In this document: positions 27,060 through 38,800 of the stretch, one piece after another | Numbering within the stretch: position 1 is the first letter of the stretch | How the letters are laid out: the number at the start of each line of letters is the position of its first letter | Program-made: the position numbers and the translations under genes | Notes under the pieces: model-generated | What the model saw: only the letters and a program-made list of their open reading frames with translations | Told to the model about the DNA's origin: nothing | Databases searched by the model: none | Source of the DNA: Cymbidium sinense | Taxonomy: Eukaryota; Streptophyta; Magnoliopsida; Asparagales; Orchidaceae | Length of the DNA stretch: 64,000 nucleotides | NCBI GenBank assembly: GCA_021442155.1 | Contig: CM038218.1 | Coordinates: 62,680,474 to 62,744,473 of the forward strand | Direction: 5' to 3'

Positions 27060-27320
27060 CCTAAGGCCTACCGAGCAAAGTAGTGAAAGATGTATCTGAA
27101 TCAATTATGTATAACTTAGCTTCTGTCTTCTAGTCATTGATCTCTAGTGGAAACACTATAAAGCCTAAAGCCCTCTCACCTTATTTTTTGAATCCTCTCA
27201 ACATCATTCGATCACCTCGAGTTCAGAGATGTCAATCCTCAAGTTGGCAAGGGTTTTTAGACTCATAATATTCACTGATGTGCCTTAATCAACTAACACC
27301 CTGGAGAGTCTGAATCTTCC
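27060..27320 (-). pseudogene. E3 aspartic protease (truncated element)
   Basis: Retroviral-type aspartic protease that matures Gag-Pol. On the minus strand: DMGRFRLSRVLVD, then a stop codon, then GTSVNIMSLKTLANLRIDIS, followed by FKK, GERALGFIVFPL and FTTLLGRP. VLVD-x-GTS is the active-site loop; the expected glutamate or asparagine after D is replaced by TAA. TLLGRP marks the end of the fold. Right after it, at 27059/27060, the sequence switches to the antisense of the E0 tail, so RT, RNase H and integrase of E3 are missing. Confidence 0.88.
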
Positions 27321-28020
27321 CATATCCACTGTGATGTAGAGGGGATGGTTGTGCTCTATTGTCCACAAAAGAAGGTCTTCATCGGTGAATGTAACTCCAT
27401 GGGATTCTCTTAAAAAATATGCCTCATCTCCAATAGCGGTCAGCTGAGCTAAGCATATTTCTAGATCCATAAGGGCTTTGATCAATGACTCCCTCATCTC
27501 TTTGGATAAAACAAAGGCATCATATATGCTTAGCTTAGCTAACAACTTTTTTAGGTGAGCGAGGTCATTGTAGTCAACTCTGGGTTGGTCATCCACAAGC
27601 ATATCCATAGGTGGAGCATCTTGTGGAGGGCTTCTTTACTGCTAGAACCAATGACTTGGTTACCCTTATCTTGAGGTGTTACCCTAGGAGGTAAAACTTT
27701 GCCACTATGAAGGTTGACTTCAGTGACTTCATGAGATGGTTTAATGGAAAGTTCTACTTGCACATCAGGTTCACCTAGCTTCTCTCATAGGATCATCAGA
27801 GTCAGATGACTCCAAATCTATCTCAATGGGTGAACCCGAGTGATTTAGAAATAGGTAATCCATTTCAAAATCAAAAAAAATTGGATTAGAATTATTATAA
27901 TTATTAGTACTTGGAGAGCTTTCTATAAGAATAAAATCATTAAGATCATCAAAAGTAGAGAGAATGTAAGTGGAATCAGTCTTCTTCTTCATTAATTTCT
28001 TAGATTTGGATGCTAGCACA
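27285..28020 (-). pseudogene. E3 gag-protease linker region
   Basis: Region between the gag nucleocapsid-like part and protease. Recognisable pieces, in order on the minus strand, are SKKLMKKKTDSTYILSTFDD, NYNNSNPIFFDFEMDYLFLN, VTEVNLHSGKVLPPR, MDMLVDDQPRVDYNDLAHLK, LSKEMRESLIKALMDLE and FTDEDLLLWTIEHNHPLYIT. The last piece leads straight into the protease. E2 has the same linker (56067-56772) but loses everything after QPRV. At least two frameshifts break the E3 version. Confidence 0.8.
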
Positions 28021-28379
28021 AAGTAGAAATCAAGTAAAGTAAGCAGAGTGAGGGATTTGTACCTCCCTCATCGATATAGACGCTAGAAGAAGAAGCAAGG
28101 AGCTATGGATGCAACTGTCGAAGGACTGCTAGACTCGATCAGTGGTTGCACTAATGTGTTATCCCGGGCAAGTGGAAGCTATTGCTACTGCTGCGGGGCT
28201 TCTACCTCCCTCAAGTTATCCTTAACAACTTGCAAACCTTCATTAGAGTTGGAGGTCTGAGCTGCTTCAGGCACCTGCAGGGTAACTTCCTAATTTTAGA
28301 AGTTATTTTCTTGGAGGTTTGGGATAAGGAGATATCCCAACCTTCCTCTATCTTGAGAAGATCATAAGTATCCCCAAAG

Positions 28380-29600
28380 ATTTCCTAACAGAACTAGAAG
28401 GTTATTCTAATAGATATTCTTAGGGATGATAATGGCACCCAACTTGTAGCTATGCTCAAGCCAATTCTTAAAGGTAAAATAATCTTCCAAGACATGACCT
28501 AGCATGCGATGGTAGAGGAAAAAGTTTGGATCATGACTCTTACCCACATCCTCCACCTCCTTGGCTCTGGCAACTGAAAACCAAGCTTCTTTAAAAGGTT
28601 CTTAAAGATCTTCCTAGCTACCTCCCTATTGAATGATTAAGGCTTATTCAATTTGTCGACAAGAGTAGGTAAGATATAGCTACCTGGTGGTAGAAAGGAG
28701 TACTGTTGTTGATGTTGTGGACGGGGATACTTCTGAGCAAGCAACGAGGGAGGCCACTGTGGTAACTAAGGTGGTCGATATGACAACCGAGGTGGTGGCA
28801 AAGGAGGTGGTAGAGGAGGCTATTGTGCTCGATGTCTTTCTGGCTGAACCCTGGATGGCTACTTCCCTTGTCAACTGTTGTGACTACCCCTAGCTTTTTA
28901 TCAAATGCCTTCTAAAGTCTGGGCTTGGCTGACTGATCTTAGAAAGGTAACTATTTTGCCTCTCCATGTAGACTAGTGGCCTTGTTGATTAATTTTTCAA
29001 ACGTCTTAATGGTGAAGCTTTTAAGCATGAAGGTGACTGGGCCATGAATATTCTTGAGTAAAATTTTAATGGCATGTTGTTCAGATAGTGGCTCATATTT
29101 CATACTTAAATTGAGCCATCTATGAATGTAATTAAGGGACTCATCGGGGTGTTGTTGAGCTACAATGAGATCACCAATAATTACCCTTTATTGAGCTCCA
29201 ATAAATCTCTTAATAAAGAGCTGCACAACAGAAATATCTTCAAATATTGTGTACAGTACCAATCAAATGTGATTCATGTCAAGCTACTGACAAAGAGGTG
29301 AAATAAGAGTGCATCGCCACCGACATTGCAACATCTGGCTCTGAAATGTGCTATGTTCCACCGGGGGTTCCCACTGCCATAAAAAATTTTGAAGGATGGA
29401 GGCACAAATCCCTTAGGGTATTAGACACCATCAAATTCCTCTGGTAGGGTCTACCTTTTGGAACAAATGAGCCACCTCAAGCTTGGGCCAACGTATCCCT
29501 CATCTAATACTCCACCATATGTTTTATGTCTTTTTTTCATGCATGGAGGTGCTATCCACCACCTTCCTATGCAAGCTACCATTGTCTCCCTCTGCAAGAA
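28380..29600 (-). pseudogene. E3 gag (capsid and zinc-knuckle-like region)
   Basis: Gag forms the virus-like particle. In minus-strand order: VQLFIKRFIGAQ, VIIGDLIVAQQHPDESLNYI, RWLNLSMKYE, LSEQHAIKILLKNIHGPVTF, LKSFTIKTFEKLINKATSLH (capsid), a Pro/Tyr/Ser-rich stretch near 28680-28890, then decayed nucleocapsid-like sequence around 28480-28540 (homologous to the CPYHRMLGHVLED motif of E2), and ILKIEEGWDISLSQTSKK-like sequence near 28330. Stops and frameshifts are frequent. The N-terminus is unclear; a coiled-coil-like GKKIEELMVVVLALNS lies near 29720. Assignment rests on order and similarity to E2 gag. Confidence 0.8.
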
Positions 29601-29779
29601 TGCATCAAAGATGATCTAAAGTGTGTGCCAACTCTACTCTATCGACCACTATGGGGGAAGGCTATGAAACTAGAGCTGAATTCAATGCTAACACAACTAC
29701 CATCAACTCTTCGATCTTCTTCCCCATTTGATCAATATGATCATCCCTCTGTCTAAGCTACTGGAGGAGGTGTTGAGTT

Positions 29780-31559
29780 GAATGGACGATTAATCTTCTT
29801 CAACTATAATACCTTCCTGACTATGTTGTTCTTCATGGAGGGACCCCCTAGTATCTACCATGTGTACTTTGGTTGAATCCTCAAGGAGATCATCCTCATC
29901 TGGATCAAAGCTGACCTTTCCCTCCTCATAATCTGATCGATCACTCCCTAGAAGCTCTCTATTATCTGCAAAGTACTATACCAAAATCTCATATAAGGAA
30001 CGATCTAACCATGCCGGTACAAATACAAGTTGCTAATCGGTGGAAGGGTTGTGCTCACTAACGGAGATGCACCTAACACTGCTTATCACTAGAGTGATGG
30101 CTTTGGGAGGGTCATGACTGTTGGAAGAGACATGCTTGTGACTACTCATGGGTAGAGTAGTGTCCCTAGGGACGTCCACTACCATGGGGATTGTAGAACT
30201 GTCCCCTTCCCCTTTAACAACTGTTGTTGTCACTACCTTTGATGGTGGTGGTTGTGGTGGTGCGACCATGATATTGTGGGGTCGCCACTCCTTCTTCACC
30301 AAGACTGAAGTAGAAGGTTGAGTAGGGAACTCGCTCTCACCTCAGTCAGTGGAGTAAATGAAGTGGGATCCTTTGGGCGTAGCTGGATCACCAATGGGGC
30401 TTTATTCGCCCCGAATGTTATCTTTTGTGTCATTATAGGCACGATGAATGGCAGGACCTGAATGGTGATGGTGGGAGAGGAGTGGATCGATGTGGTGGGG
30501 ACAACACCGGCTCTACCCTCATCAGAGCTTTTTCTCTATGACTAGTTGTACCTATCAACTCTATACGATCGATCCTAGTGGCCTGATGATTGGGAAAATC
30601 AACTAGAACAAAGGCCACCAATGGGAAAACCTCCGTCACTCTCTATTCCATGACTAAATTGCTCATCGGGCCTCTGATGCTCTATCACTATGAATGTGCT
30701 TGATAACACTCCTGGCGGTGATAGACCTCAAGTCAAATAATGTACTTGACTCTGAACATTCATGTACTCTACCTACCTGCCGTAATACCGTACGAAGACC
30801 AGCATAGGACTTTCTCCTATCCTTAGTCGAAGCCTCGTGGTATGTAGGAGGTGGAGGTAATGCAGCTATCATCTAATAGTCTGCCTCTCCATCTGATGCT
30901 GAGAGGGGGTGGAATAGGTTCCTAGACAGTAACGGGGAAACCTCACGGGGGGAACCTTTCTCTGCAATGTGGCATGCGGCATCCATCTCATAAGCGGCAC
31001 GCTCATCGTGCTACTTGATCTTGCAGCTCTATTGTGTCACTATGTGTGGTGCTTTGTACAGCTGAGCAAGGCAGTGTGAGAGATAGATCCTACCTCAAAG
31101 GTAGGGGAGGCTATCTATAAAGCCAGGATAGCTTTCCTTAAAGATGACCATCGAGGAGGTGCTAGCATGCACCCAAGCGGCTGTGAGAACAACTGACTTA
31201 GTAGTAACTGGACTGCAAACCTCAACTTCCTTTCTCTTTAGGAAAGGACACTCAATGTTAAAAGGTAGGTTGATCTGGATGATTGGCTTCTGCCCAAGCA
31301 CCTCATCCCAACTAATAGTAGTGAGGGTTGCCTCCTCGCATGTGATGCAGGCTCCCTCAAATCCTTGGCCAAAGAACACTAGCTGGGTGGAGTCAGTCTG
31401 AGGGAGGCTGGCCAAATCCATCCTGGACAAAAAGGTGTAAACAAACTTCTGAGAGGCCATGTGTGAAAACTGCAAAGACTACACTAACTGATCTGAGTTG
31501 TATGTCTGCATTTGTTGAAATATAACTTGTATTAGATTTTGCCTTGATATTTGTTCCAT
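29780..31559 (-). pseudogene. E3 ORF1: extra ORF upstream of gag (Ogre-type), broken
   Basis: About 1.8 kb of decayed coding sequence. The likely start is the ATG at 31559 (MEQISRQNLIQVIFQQMQ), with one early stop, then FVYTFLSRMDLASLPQTDS, FGQGFEGACITCEEATLTTI, WDEVLGQKPIIQINLPF and VEVCSPVTTKSVVLTAAWV. After 31095 the same frame resumes with YHEASTKDRRKSYAGLRTVL, shifts frame around 30430-30640, and returns with a Pro/Ser/Thr-rich part (30033-30302) and an acidic end (DYEEGKVSFDPDEDDLLEDS). I recognise no domain. Ogre-like elements typically have an ORF1 of unknown function between leader and gag, which is exactly this position. Confidence 0.6.
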
Positions 31560-31587
31560 GCAAGTAACAGAAGTTTAGAGTCTTGAA

Positions 31588-33600
31588 ACCACACTTAACA
31601 ATTCAAATATATTAAGTGGGGTTCATTGGAGAGATTTGGATGTTTTGGAGGAGAGTCTTTTGCCATTTGATTTTTATGATTTTAGAACCCATACTCAACC
31701 AATTTAGGTAGGTTGGGTGGGGTTCAAAAATTTGAGGAGAGATTTCTTTTTTTTGGGAGATTGTTTGATTTATATGTTTCTTGTTTGAAAATATGGATAC
31801 TTTGAGAGACCCCTACTTAGCAAATTTGGGTATGCTAAGAAGAGGTTGTGATTGTGTGTTTGACATAATTTTTGATCATGAAGATTTGTTTGTGTGATAT
31901 TTTGATTTGAAAATGGGGCTTCTTACTTAACAAATTTGGTATGTTAAGTAGAGGTCACATGTGTTTGACTTGATTTATGCTTGAAGATGAGACTTTCACT
32001 TAACAAATATGGTATGTTAAGTGAAAGTCAAATGTGATTGTGAGATAGATTTGCTTTTCTTTGAAGATGGGAGTTCCACTTAACAAATTTGGTTATGTTG
32101 AGTGAAATCCCCAAATGTGTTTGAGATTTGTTTTTTATTTCTTTGAGAATGAGACTCCTTCTTAATAAATTTGGTATGTTAAGTCAAAGCTCAAGTGTGG
32201 TTTGACATGAAAAATTGGATCCTCATTTAACAAATTTGTTATGTTAAAATATGGATCAAATATGTGTTAAAAAGAGACCCTCACTTAACAAACTTAGTAT
32301 GTGAAGTGAAAGCTTAAATGTGTTTGATATGTTTTTTTTGAAATTGGGACTCCCACTTAACAATTTGGTGTGTTAAGTGGAAATCAAAGTATGATATGAC
32401 TTGAGAATGGGATTCTCACTTAACGAATTTGGTATGTTAAGTGGGAATCCAATATGGCATGATTAAGTGATTCTTACTTAACAAATTTGATATGTTAAGT
32501 AGAACCAAATATATGCTTTGAAAGTCAGACTCTTACTTAGCAAATTGGATATGCTAACTGAAAGCCTAAATGATGCTTTTTTAAAAAATGGAACCCTCAC
32601 TTAACAAATTGAAACCCCATGCTCCTCTCTTAACAAATTGAAATTGTTAAGTGAAGGTAAAGCTTATGTTTTGAAAATAAGACCCCCACTTAACAAATTG
32701 AAATTCTTAAGTGAAGATAAAATTTTATGTTTTAAAAATAAGACTCCCACTTAACAAATTAAAATTGTTAAGTGAAGATAAAATTTATGTTTTGAAAATG
32801 AGACCACCACTTAACAAATTAAAATTGTTAAATGAAGATCAAATTTATGTTTTGAAAATGAGACCCCCACTTAACAAATTGAAATTATTAAGTGAAAGTA
32901 AAATTTTGTGTTTTGAAAATGAGACCACCACTTAACAAATTGAAATTGTTAAGTGAAGGTAAAATTTTGTGTTTTCAAAATGAGACCCCCACTTAACAAA
33001 TTCAAATTATTAAGAGAAGATCAAAATTTTGTTTGATTCAAATTGAGATTCTCACTTAACAAATTTGGATTTGTTAAGTGGGAATCAATTACAGCATGAT
33101 TTTCTTTTAAAAAGAACGTCCATGTTGCAAACAAGGTAAAGTTTATGTTTTGAAAATAAGACCCCCACTTAACAAATCGAAATTGTTAAGTGAAGATAAA
33201 ATTTCATGTTTTGAAAATGAGACCCCCACTTAAAAAATTGAAATTGTTAAGTGAAGGTAAAATTTATGTTTTGAAAATGAGACCCCCACTTAATAAATTG
33301 AAATTATTAAGTGAAGATCAAATTTATATTTTGAAAATGAAACCCCCACTTAACAAATTGAAATTATTAAGTGAAAGTAAAATTTTGTGTTTTGAAAATG
33401 TGACCCCCACTTAACAAATTTAAATTGTTAAGTGAAGGTAAAATTTTGTGTTTTGAAAATGAGACCCCCACTTAACAAATTCAAATTATTAAGTGAAGAT
33501 CAAATTTTATGTTTTATTCAAATAGAGATTCTCACTTAACAAATTTGGATATGTTAAGTGGGAATCAATTATGGCATGATTTTCTTTTGAAAAGAACCTC
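31588..33600. repeat. Palindromic minisatellite in the E3 leader
   Basis: About thirty tandem units, diverged and irregular at 31588-32600 and regular with a 60-61 bp period at 32640-33600. Each unit has an inverted repeat, CTTAACAA (or CTTAACAAATT) facing TTGTTAAG, separated by a few bases, followed by an AT-rich spacer (TTTTGAAAATGAGACCCCCA). Units form a higher-order repeat of 479 bp (about 32650-33128 and 33130-33608), each ending with the variant GGAATCAATTA..GCATGATTTTCTTTT. It lies between the PBS and ORF1, i.e. in the transcribed leader. The 20-residue-periodic frames in it reflect the 60-bp period only. Confidence 0.95.
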
Positions 33601-33982
33601 CATGTAGCAATCATGGAGGGGTTTTAACTTTGTGATTTTGTGAAAGGTGCTTTTGAAAAGTGTCATTTTTGTGAAAGGAATTTTTTTTAAATTTTATGAT
33701 GAACCTTGCCTCACCAAGCTAGTTGTGAGGAGGTTCTAAATTTCTATTATTTCCCCTTTTGTTGATAAATTATATTTTCACCTATTGGGGAACCCAACAA
33801 GGGTTTGAAGACCTACATGGAGTGAGGTCCAAAAACTAAAGGATGTTGGCTAACTTGGCTTAAAAATGAAATAAGCTAAGTGTCGACTGAAAGAAAGATA
33901 GTCTTGAACTCACATGAAATGTAACTCCACTATCGATGTTTGGAGACAACAATCATCTACTAGAGATGGAGAGAGGAACAAA
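33601..33982 (-). other. E3 leader between PBS and minisatellite
   Basis: About 380 bp of noncoding leader. Contains CCTCACCAAGCTAGTTGTGAGG-like dyad sequence near 33710-33735. No ORF is supported. Confidence 0.5.
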
Positions 33983-34000
33983 CCCCAGCGGCATCGTCAA
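33983..34000 (-). other. Putative primer-binding site of E3
   Basis: On the minus strand, 7 nt after the end of LTR1 (CCACA), the leader reads TTGACGATGCCGCTGGGG. Its complement, CCCCAGCGGCATCGTCA, looks like the 3' end of a tRNA (T-arm end, 7-nt acceptor strand CGGCATC, discriminator base, then TCA where CCA is expected). It resembles the TGGCGACTCTGCTGGGG-type site I recall for Ogre-like elements, which is primed by tRNA-Arg. The tRNA here is not identified. One transition in the CCA-pairing part suggests decay. Confidence 0.6.
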
Positions 34001-34007
34001 AAAAATC

Positions 34008-35851
34008 TGTGGTATGTTTATTATTTTTGGGTTTGTTGGTTTGGTGCTTATATGTGAGGGGACACTACGCAGATCCACAGATGTACTTATTAGGGTGATC
34101 AGGTATGACATTAAGAAATATTGTACTATCTTACGAGATAGAAGTCACTACCCTATAATGGATCTAATCACCTAATAAGGACTCCTAAGGCATGATGGTC
34201 TTCAAATATACCATAGAGATTTTTCCCCTACTTTACATAGAAAAGTAAAGCAAGATTTATTTAAACCGGGTCCGTTAAGTTCCTATGGAGACAAGCATCC
34301 ATAGTTAATTACTTCTTAAGGGAAGTGACTCTCTTAAGAATACTCGACAAGCAAAAGGATTTTTTCTAAAGAATTCAAAGATAGGACTATCAAAGGATTA
34401 GTTGTATTTTTAAAATCAAGTGGGAGAGATCAAAAGGGAAGAGTTCTTATCAAAACCAAAGGAGATGAGTAGGAGTGCTCATGATACCGAAACCTATTCG
34501 TTTCAGTTACGTATTGCTCATGGTTAGGCTTTATATATTCGAATTTGAAGATATTTATTTATTTGAGTGAGAATTTTATTAGAAATCTAGGACTTATGAT
34601 TCCACAATACAAGATTATGAAAATGCCTAAGATGTCAGGATTTACGCTTGTAGCCCATGAAGGGAAACAACAACCTCAAATCCTAAATCTAAGGAGCTTT
34701 GGCGAGGGCTAAAGCATGACCTAAATCTAAGGCAAAAATGGGTATATGGTTTACCTCCATAAGAGAGAATAAACCACGACTACTTATTCAGAGTGGCTAG
34801 CTAACTCCTCCTACGCTTTAAATCCATGCGAGCAGGTCATATGCTTTGCAAGATGGTTAGGTTGTTATTTATTTAGAAGAGAAACTAAGTCCTTAAACTC
34901 ACTCCCTAAGAGACTAGATCATGAAGGGCATGAGTAATGACTTAATCTAATGCAAATTTTAACAAGTTTTATTTGATTTTTAGACCTTTTTGTTTTGACA
35001 CAAACCATAGGATTTTGTTTGCCTAAATGCATGAGAAGTTGGTAATGGGATAAATTAGAAGAGAAAGACATGTCTTTCCATCAAAGGCTCTAATAGGTTA
35101 AGCCTTTATTCTCTCACACAGATGGAAGCCCTCTCTTAGCAAGAGTAGAAGAATATGATTTGTATGATATTATGTATTCAATCATCCACCTAAGGGGTTG
35201 CTAAATATTTTATTATCTTGATTTAATTCCTAGGCTTTTATGTGAGGTTATGAATTATTTTAAAATTTTAGTTATGAGTTGTTAGTGGGGTAGAAAATTT
35301 ATTTTTTATCCTAGGAGCCTAATTGCATCCAGGTCACACAACAATCATCAATCATAAAGGAACTATGAAAAAGGTATGCTATTTTTAATGCACAATCTAA
35401 GTAAAACATCAAACAATTTTATAAAGCTATCGCAAAAGAATAAAAGGCGATGTGTGGGTACCACCCCTAAAAAAATGTGGGTAAGCTCACTTACCCACAC
35501 ATCTGGTATAATGATAAAATAATTACAATTATGAAATGATAAGTGTTATGGGGGGGGGTCTTCATTTTTCATCTTCCATTCTTCCCTCGTCTTTCATTCC
35601 TTCAGTTTTTTATTTACTCTATTTCCTTCTTCTTTTGGCTTTGATTTGCTCCATTTCTTTCTTTCTTTTAGCTTGATTGGGATGTAGCTTGCTCCAAAGG
35701 CATCACATGGTAAATAAGATATGGTTTTATAACCAATGCTCATCCTAATCCTCCATAACACTTATCCTAATCCTAATGCAAAAAAATACATTAAAAGAAG
35801 GAAAGTAAATCTAGCTACACTTGCAAAACAAATGTTAGCTAAACACACTAT
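34008..35851 (-). mobile_element. LTR1: 5' LTR of E3, 3' part only
   Basis: On the minus strand this is the last 1.84 kb of an LTR, ending CCACA at 34008 (plus strand TGTGGTATG) and followed by the PBS. It aligns with the corresponding parts of LTR2 (from 35852) and LTR3 (from 43157), including GGGTGATC.GGTATGACATT, CCTAATAAGGACTCCTAAGG and the GTTCCTATGGAG.CAAG block. It stops at 35851, where LTR2 begins, so E2 inserted here. The rest of LTR1 should reappear beyond the right end of the window after a copy of ACTAT (35847-35851). Confidence 0.82.
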
Positions 35852-38800
35852 TATGGTGTTTATATTCGAGAATGAATATTGTTGGGACACCATGAAGATT
35901 TGCATATATACTCATTAGGGTGATCGGGTATGACATTAAGAATAATGTGTTATCTCGAGAGACAGATGTCACCATTCTACAATGGACCTAATCACCTAAT
36001 GAGGACTCCTAAGGATAATGGGTCTTTGAATGTACTGGAGATCTTTCTGCTACTTTACATGGAAAACTAAAGCAGGGTTTATATTAAATTGAGTTCGTTA
36101 AGTTTCCTATGGAGGCAAGTCCATAGTTAATTACATCCTAAGGAATTAGATTCTTTAGGAACACTCTCGATGAAGGTAAATGATCATTGTCTCCAATGAT
36201 TTCAAAGATAGGACTATCAACAAATTGGTTATTTTTAGAAAATTAAGTGGGATTGATCAAAAGGAGAGAGTTATTATTGAAACCAAAGGAGATGAGTAGG
36301 GGATGCCAATGATACTATTAAGCCTAGCAAACATCTCAAACTATCCTATGGTTGGGCTTTATATTTTTGAAATTGAGGAAAATTATAAGTTTGAGTTGAA
36401 TTTCTATTAAAAATCTAGGGCTATAATTCTACAACACAAGATTGTAGAAATACCTAAGAGGTGAGGATTTATGCTTGTAGCCCGTAAAGTGAAATAGTAA
36501 CCTTAGATCCTAAATCTAGGGAGCTTTGGAGAGGGCCAAAGCATGACCTAAATCTAAGGAAAAATTGGGTATATGGTTTACCTCCACAAGAGAGAGTAAA
36601 TCACCCAACTGTTGGACTTACAAATGCCTAGAGTGGTCGCCAACTAACTCCTCTTATGATTTTAAATACATGTAGGCAAGTCTTATGCTTTGCAAGATGG
36701 CTAAGCTATTGTTCATTTAGAAAGGAGATTAAGTCCTTAAACACACTCCCTAAGAGACTAGATCATGAAGGGCATGAATAAATTACTTAATCTAATGCAA
36801 ATTTTGTTAGGTTTTATTTTGATTTTAGACATTTTTATTGTACATAGGCTATAAGATTTCAAATGCCTAATGCAAGAGAAAAATGGATATGTGCCAAAAC
36901 CAGAAAGAAGGAGGTGGGTTTCCACCATGGCTCTCAAAGGTCAAGCCATTTTTTTCTCACAAAGGTGGTTGCCCTCCATTAGCAAGAGTGAGACAATATG
37001 ATTTATGCATGATATGAGACATACAACATCCAGCTAAAGGGTTGCTAAATCTTTTATTATCTTGATTTATATCTTTTGCTTTAAGTGATGTTATGATTTG
37101 TTTAGTTTAATTTTGAGTCGATTAATTGGATAGAAAATTTATTTTTCCCTAAGAGTCTAATCGCATCCAGGCTATTCAACAACCATCAAGTAATTAAGAA
37201 ACTAGGAAAATTATGCCATCCTAATTGCACAATCATAAACATAACATCAATCAATTTATAAAATTAGCACAAAAGAATAAGAGGCTGATGAGATCGAGTT
37301 CCACCACACAACCCGAAAAATAATGTGGGTAGCCGAGCTCAACCCTTATACAACCCGGATTACAAATGAATAATTTCAATTAAAAGGAGTTCATGTTATG
37401 GGAGTCTTCATTCTTCATTCTTTATTTCTTCCTTTCTTCATTTCTTTCCTTCTTCATTTCTTTTTTTTTTGGTTTGACTTGGAATATAGTTGCTCCAAGG
37501 TTTCACATGGTATATAAGACATGGTTTTATAACTAATGTTCACCTTAATTCCCCCATAACATTCATTCCAAATCTTAATTGCAAAATTTACATGAAAATG
37601 GGAAAGATAAATCTAACTAAACCTACAAAATAAAAATTAGCTAAAACATATCACACAACCCAAGCAGTTATATCAATAATTAGGACTTAGCACCCCACAC
37701 ATGGGTAAGCAAATCCATCTACCATAATTTAGGTTATGCTTAGGGGTATAAGTAACCTGCATAGCAACAAGCATTTATAATTTTATTACAGCGCCCCTTA
37801 AACATAACCCCCTATAGAAAATAAGATGAGGCTAAGATCGCCTATCATCTAGTTTAACCACATGCACCCTAACATCCAGTTTAAAATATTACATCACAAA
37901 ATAAAATAATGCATTTAACCATGCACTCCTAATCTAAAGCAAAAAAATGGTGACTAAGTCTAATGTGTGTGTCATTTAAGGCTTGTGTGGCATGTCTTAT
38001 CTAGGTTTTAAGGTTGAAATTTTCTAAGTGTGAGAGGTTCAATTTAGAGGGTGCTTTCATTTCAAGTGGTTTAGTTGCTTTGTCAATTTTAGTTGATGTT
38101 TGATTTGGTTTGAATGAACTACACTTATGGCTAACTGTTATGAAGAGAATAAAAGAGAAGAGAACTTTCTTTCAGCCCTACCTTACGACATTTTTAAGAT
38201 AGATTCATTAATGATTTTCCTTTAGTGAATGTTTTATTATGTATTTTTATTAATCCTAACTTTAGATTTACTCTAAATAGCCTTATTCAACAAGAAAGGC
38301 ATCTTAGGATTAGTTAGGGTTGATTACTAGCACATAACACACACCCATTTATTTCTTTCCACCATGTATACCATGCATATGAATGATCCTTACCTATACA
38401 TGCAATGCTTATTTTTAGCACACTTTGATGATGAATGCTAAGAGATATGATTTGAAAACTTGGATATTCCATTAATGAATGTCTTTATTATATAAAAAAG
38501 AGGAATTTCTCATCCATTAACTAAATGCACATCCACATACATGAAAGATATAAGTGAGTACGGTGCTATTATTTTCTACACTAGGGACGTAAGGTACAAG
38601 ACCTACTTAGGGCTACTTAAAGCCTCGCAGTCCTAGGATGTCTAGACTAATATATCACTTTTTTTAAATACATGTAGATGTACAGAAAGAACTAAATGGA
38701 TAAAGAAACATGCAAAAGATTATCTTTGATTTGGTTGTATAATTTACATGTGTAATATGAAGATCCTTCTTGGGTCATAATATAGAAATGCATAGGATTA

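Noticed and set aside
28687..28893. Val/Thr/Glu-rich plus-strand frame
   Set aside because: Antisense of the low-complexity Pro/Tyr/Ser-rich part of E3 gag.
32711..33414. Two frames with a 20-residue repeat (KMRPPLNKLKLLSE)
   Set aside because: The 60-bp minisatellite period is a multiple of three, so any frame repeats. It is antisense to the element, its two copies are the 479-bp duplication, and the palindrome explains the conservation.
31588..33600. CRISPR-like array (regular palindromic repeats with spacers)
   Set aside because: Spacers are themselves repeats, units diverge gradually, the context is a plant retrotransposon leader, and there are no cas genes.
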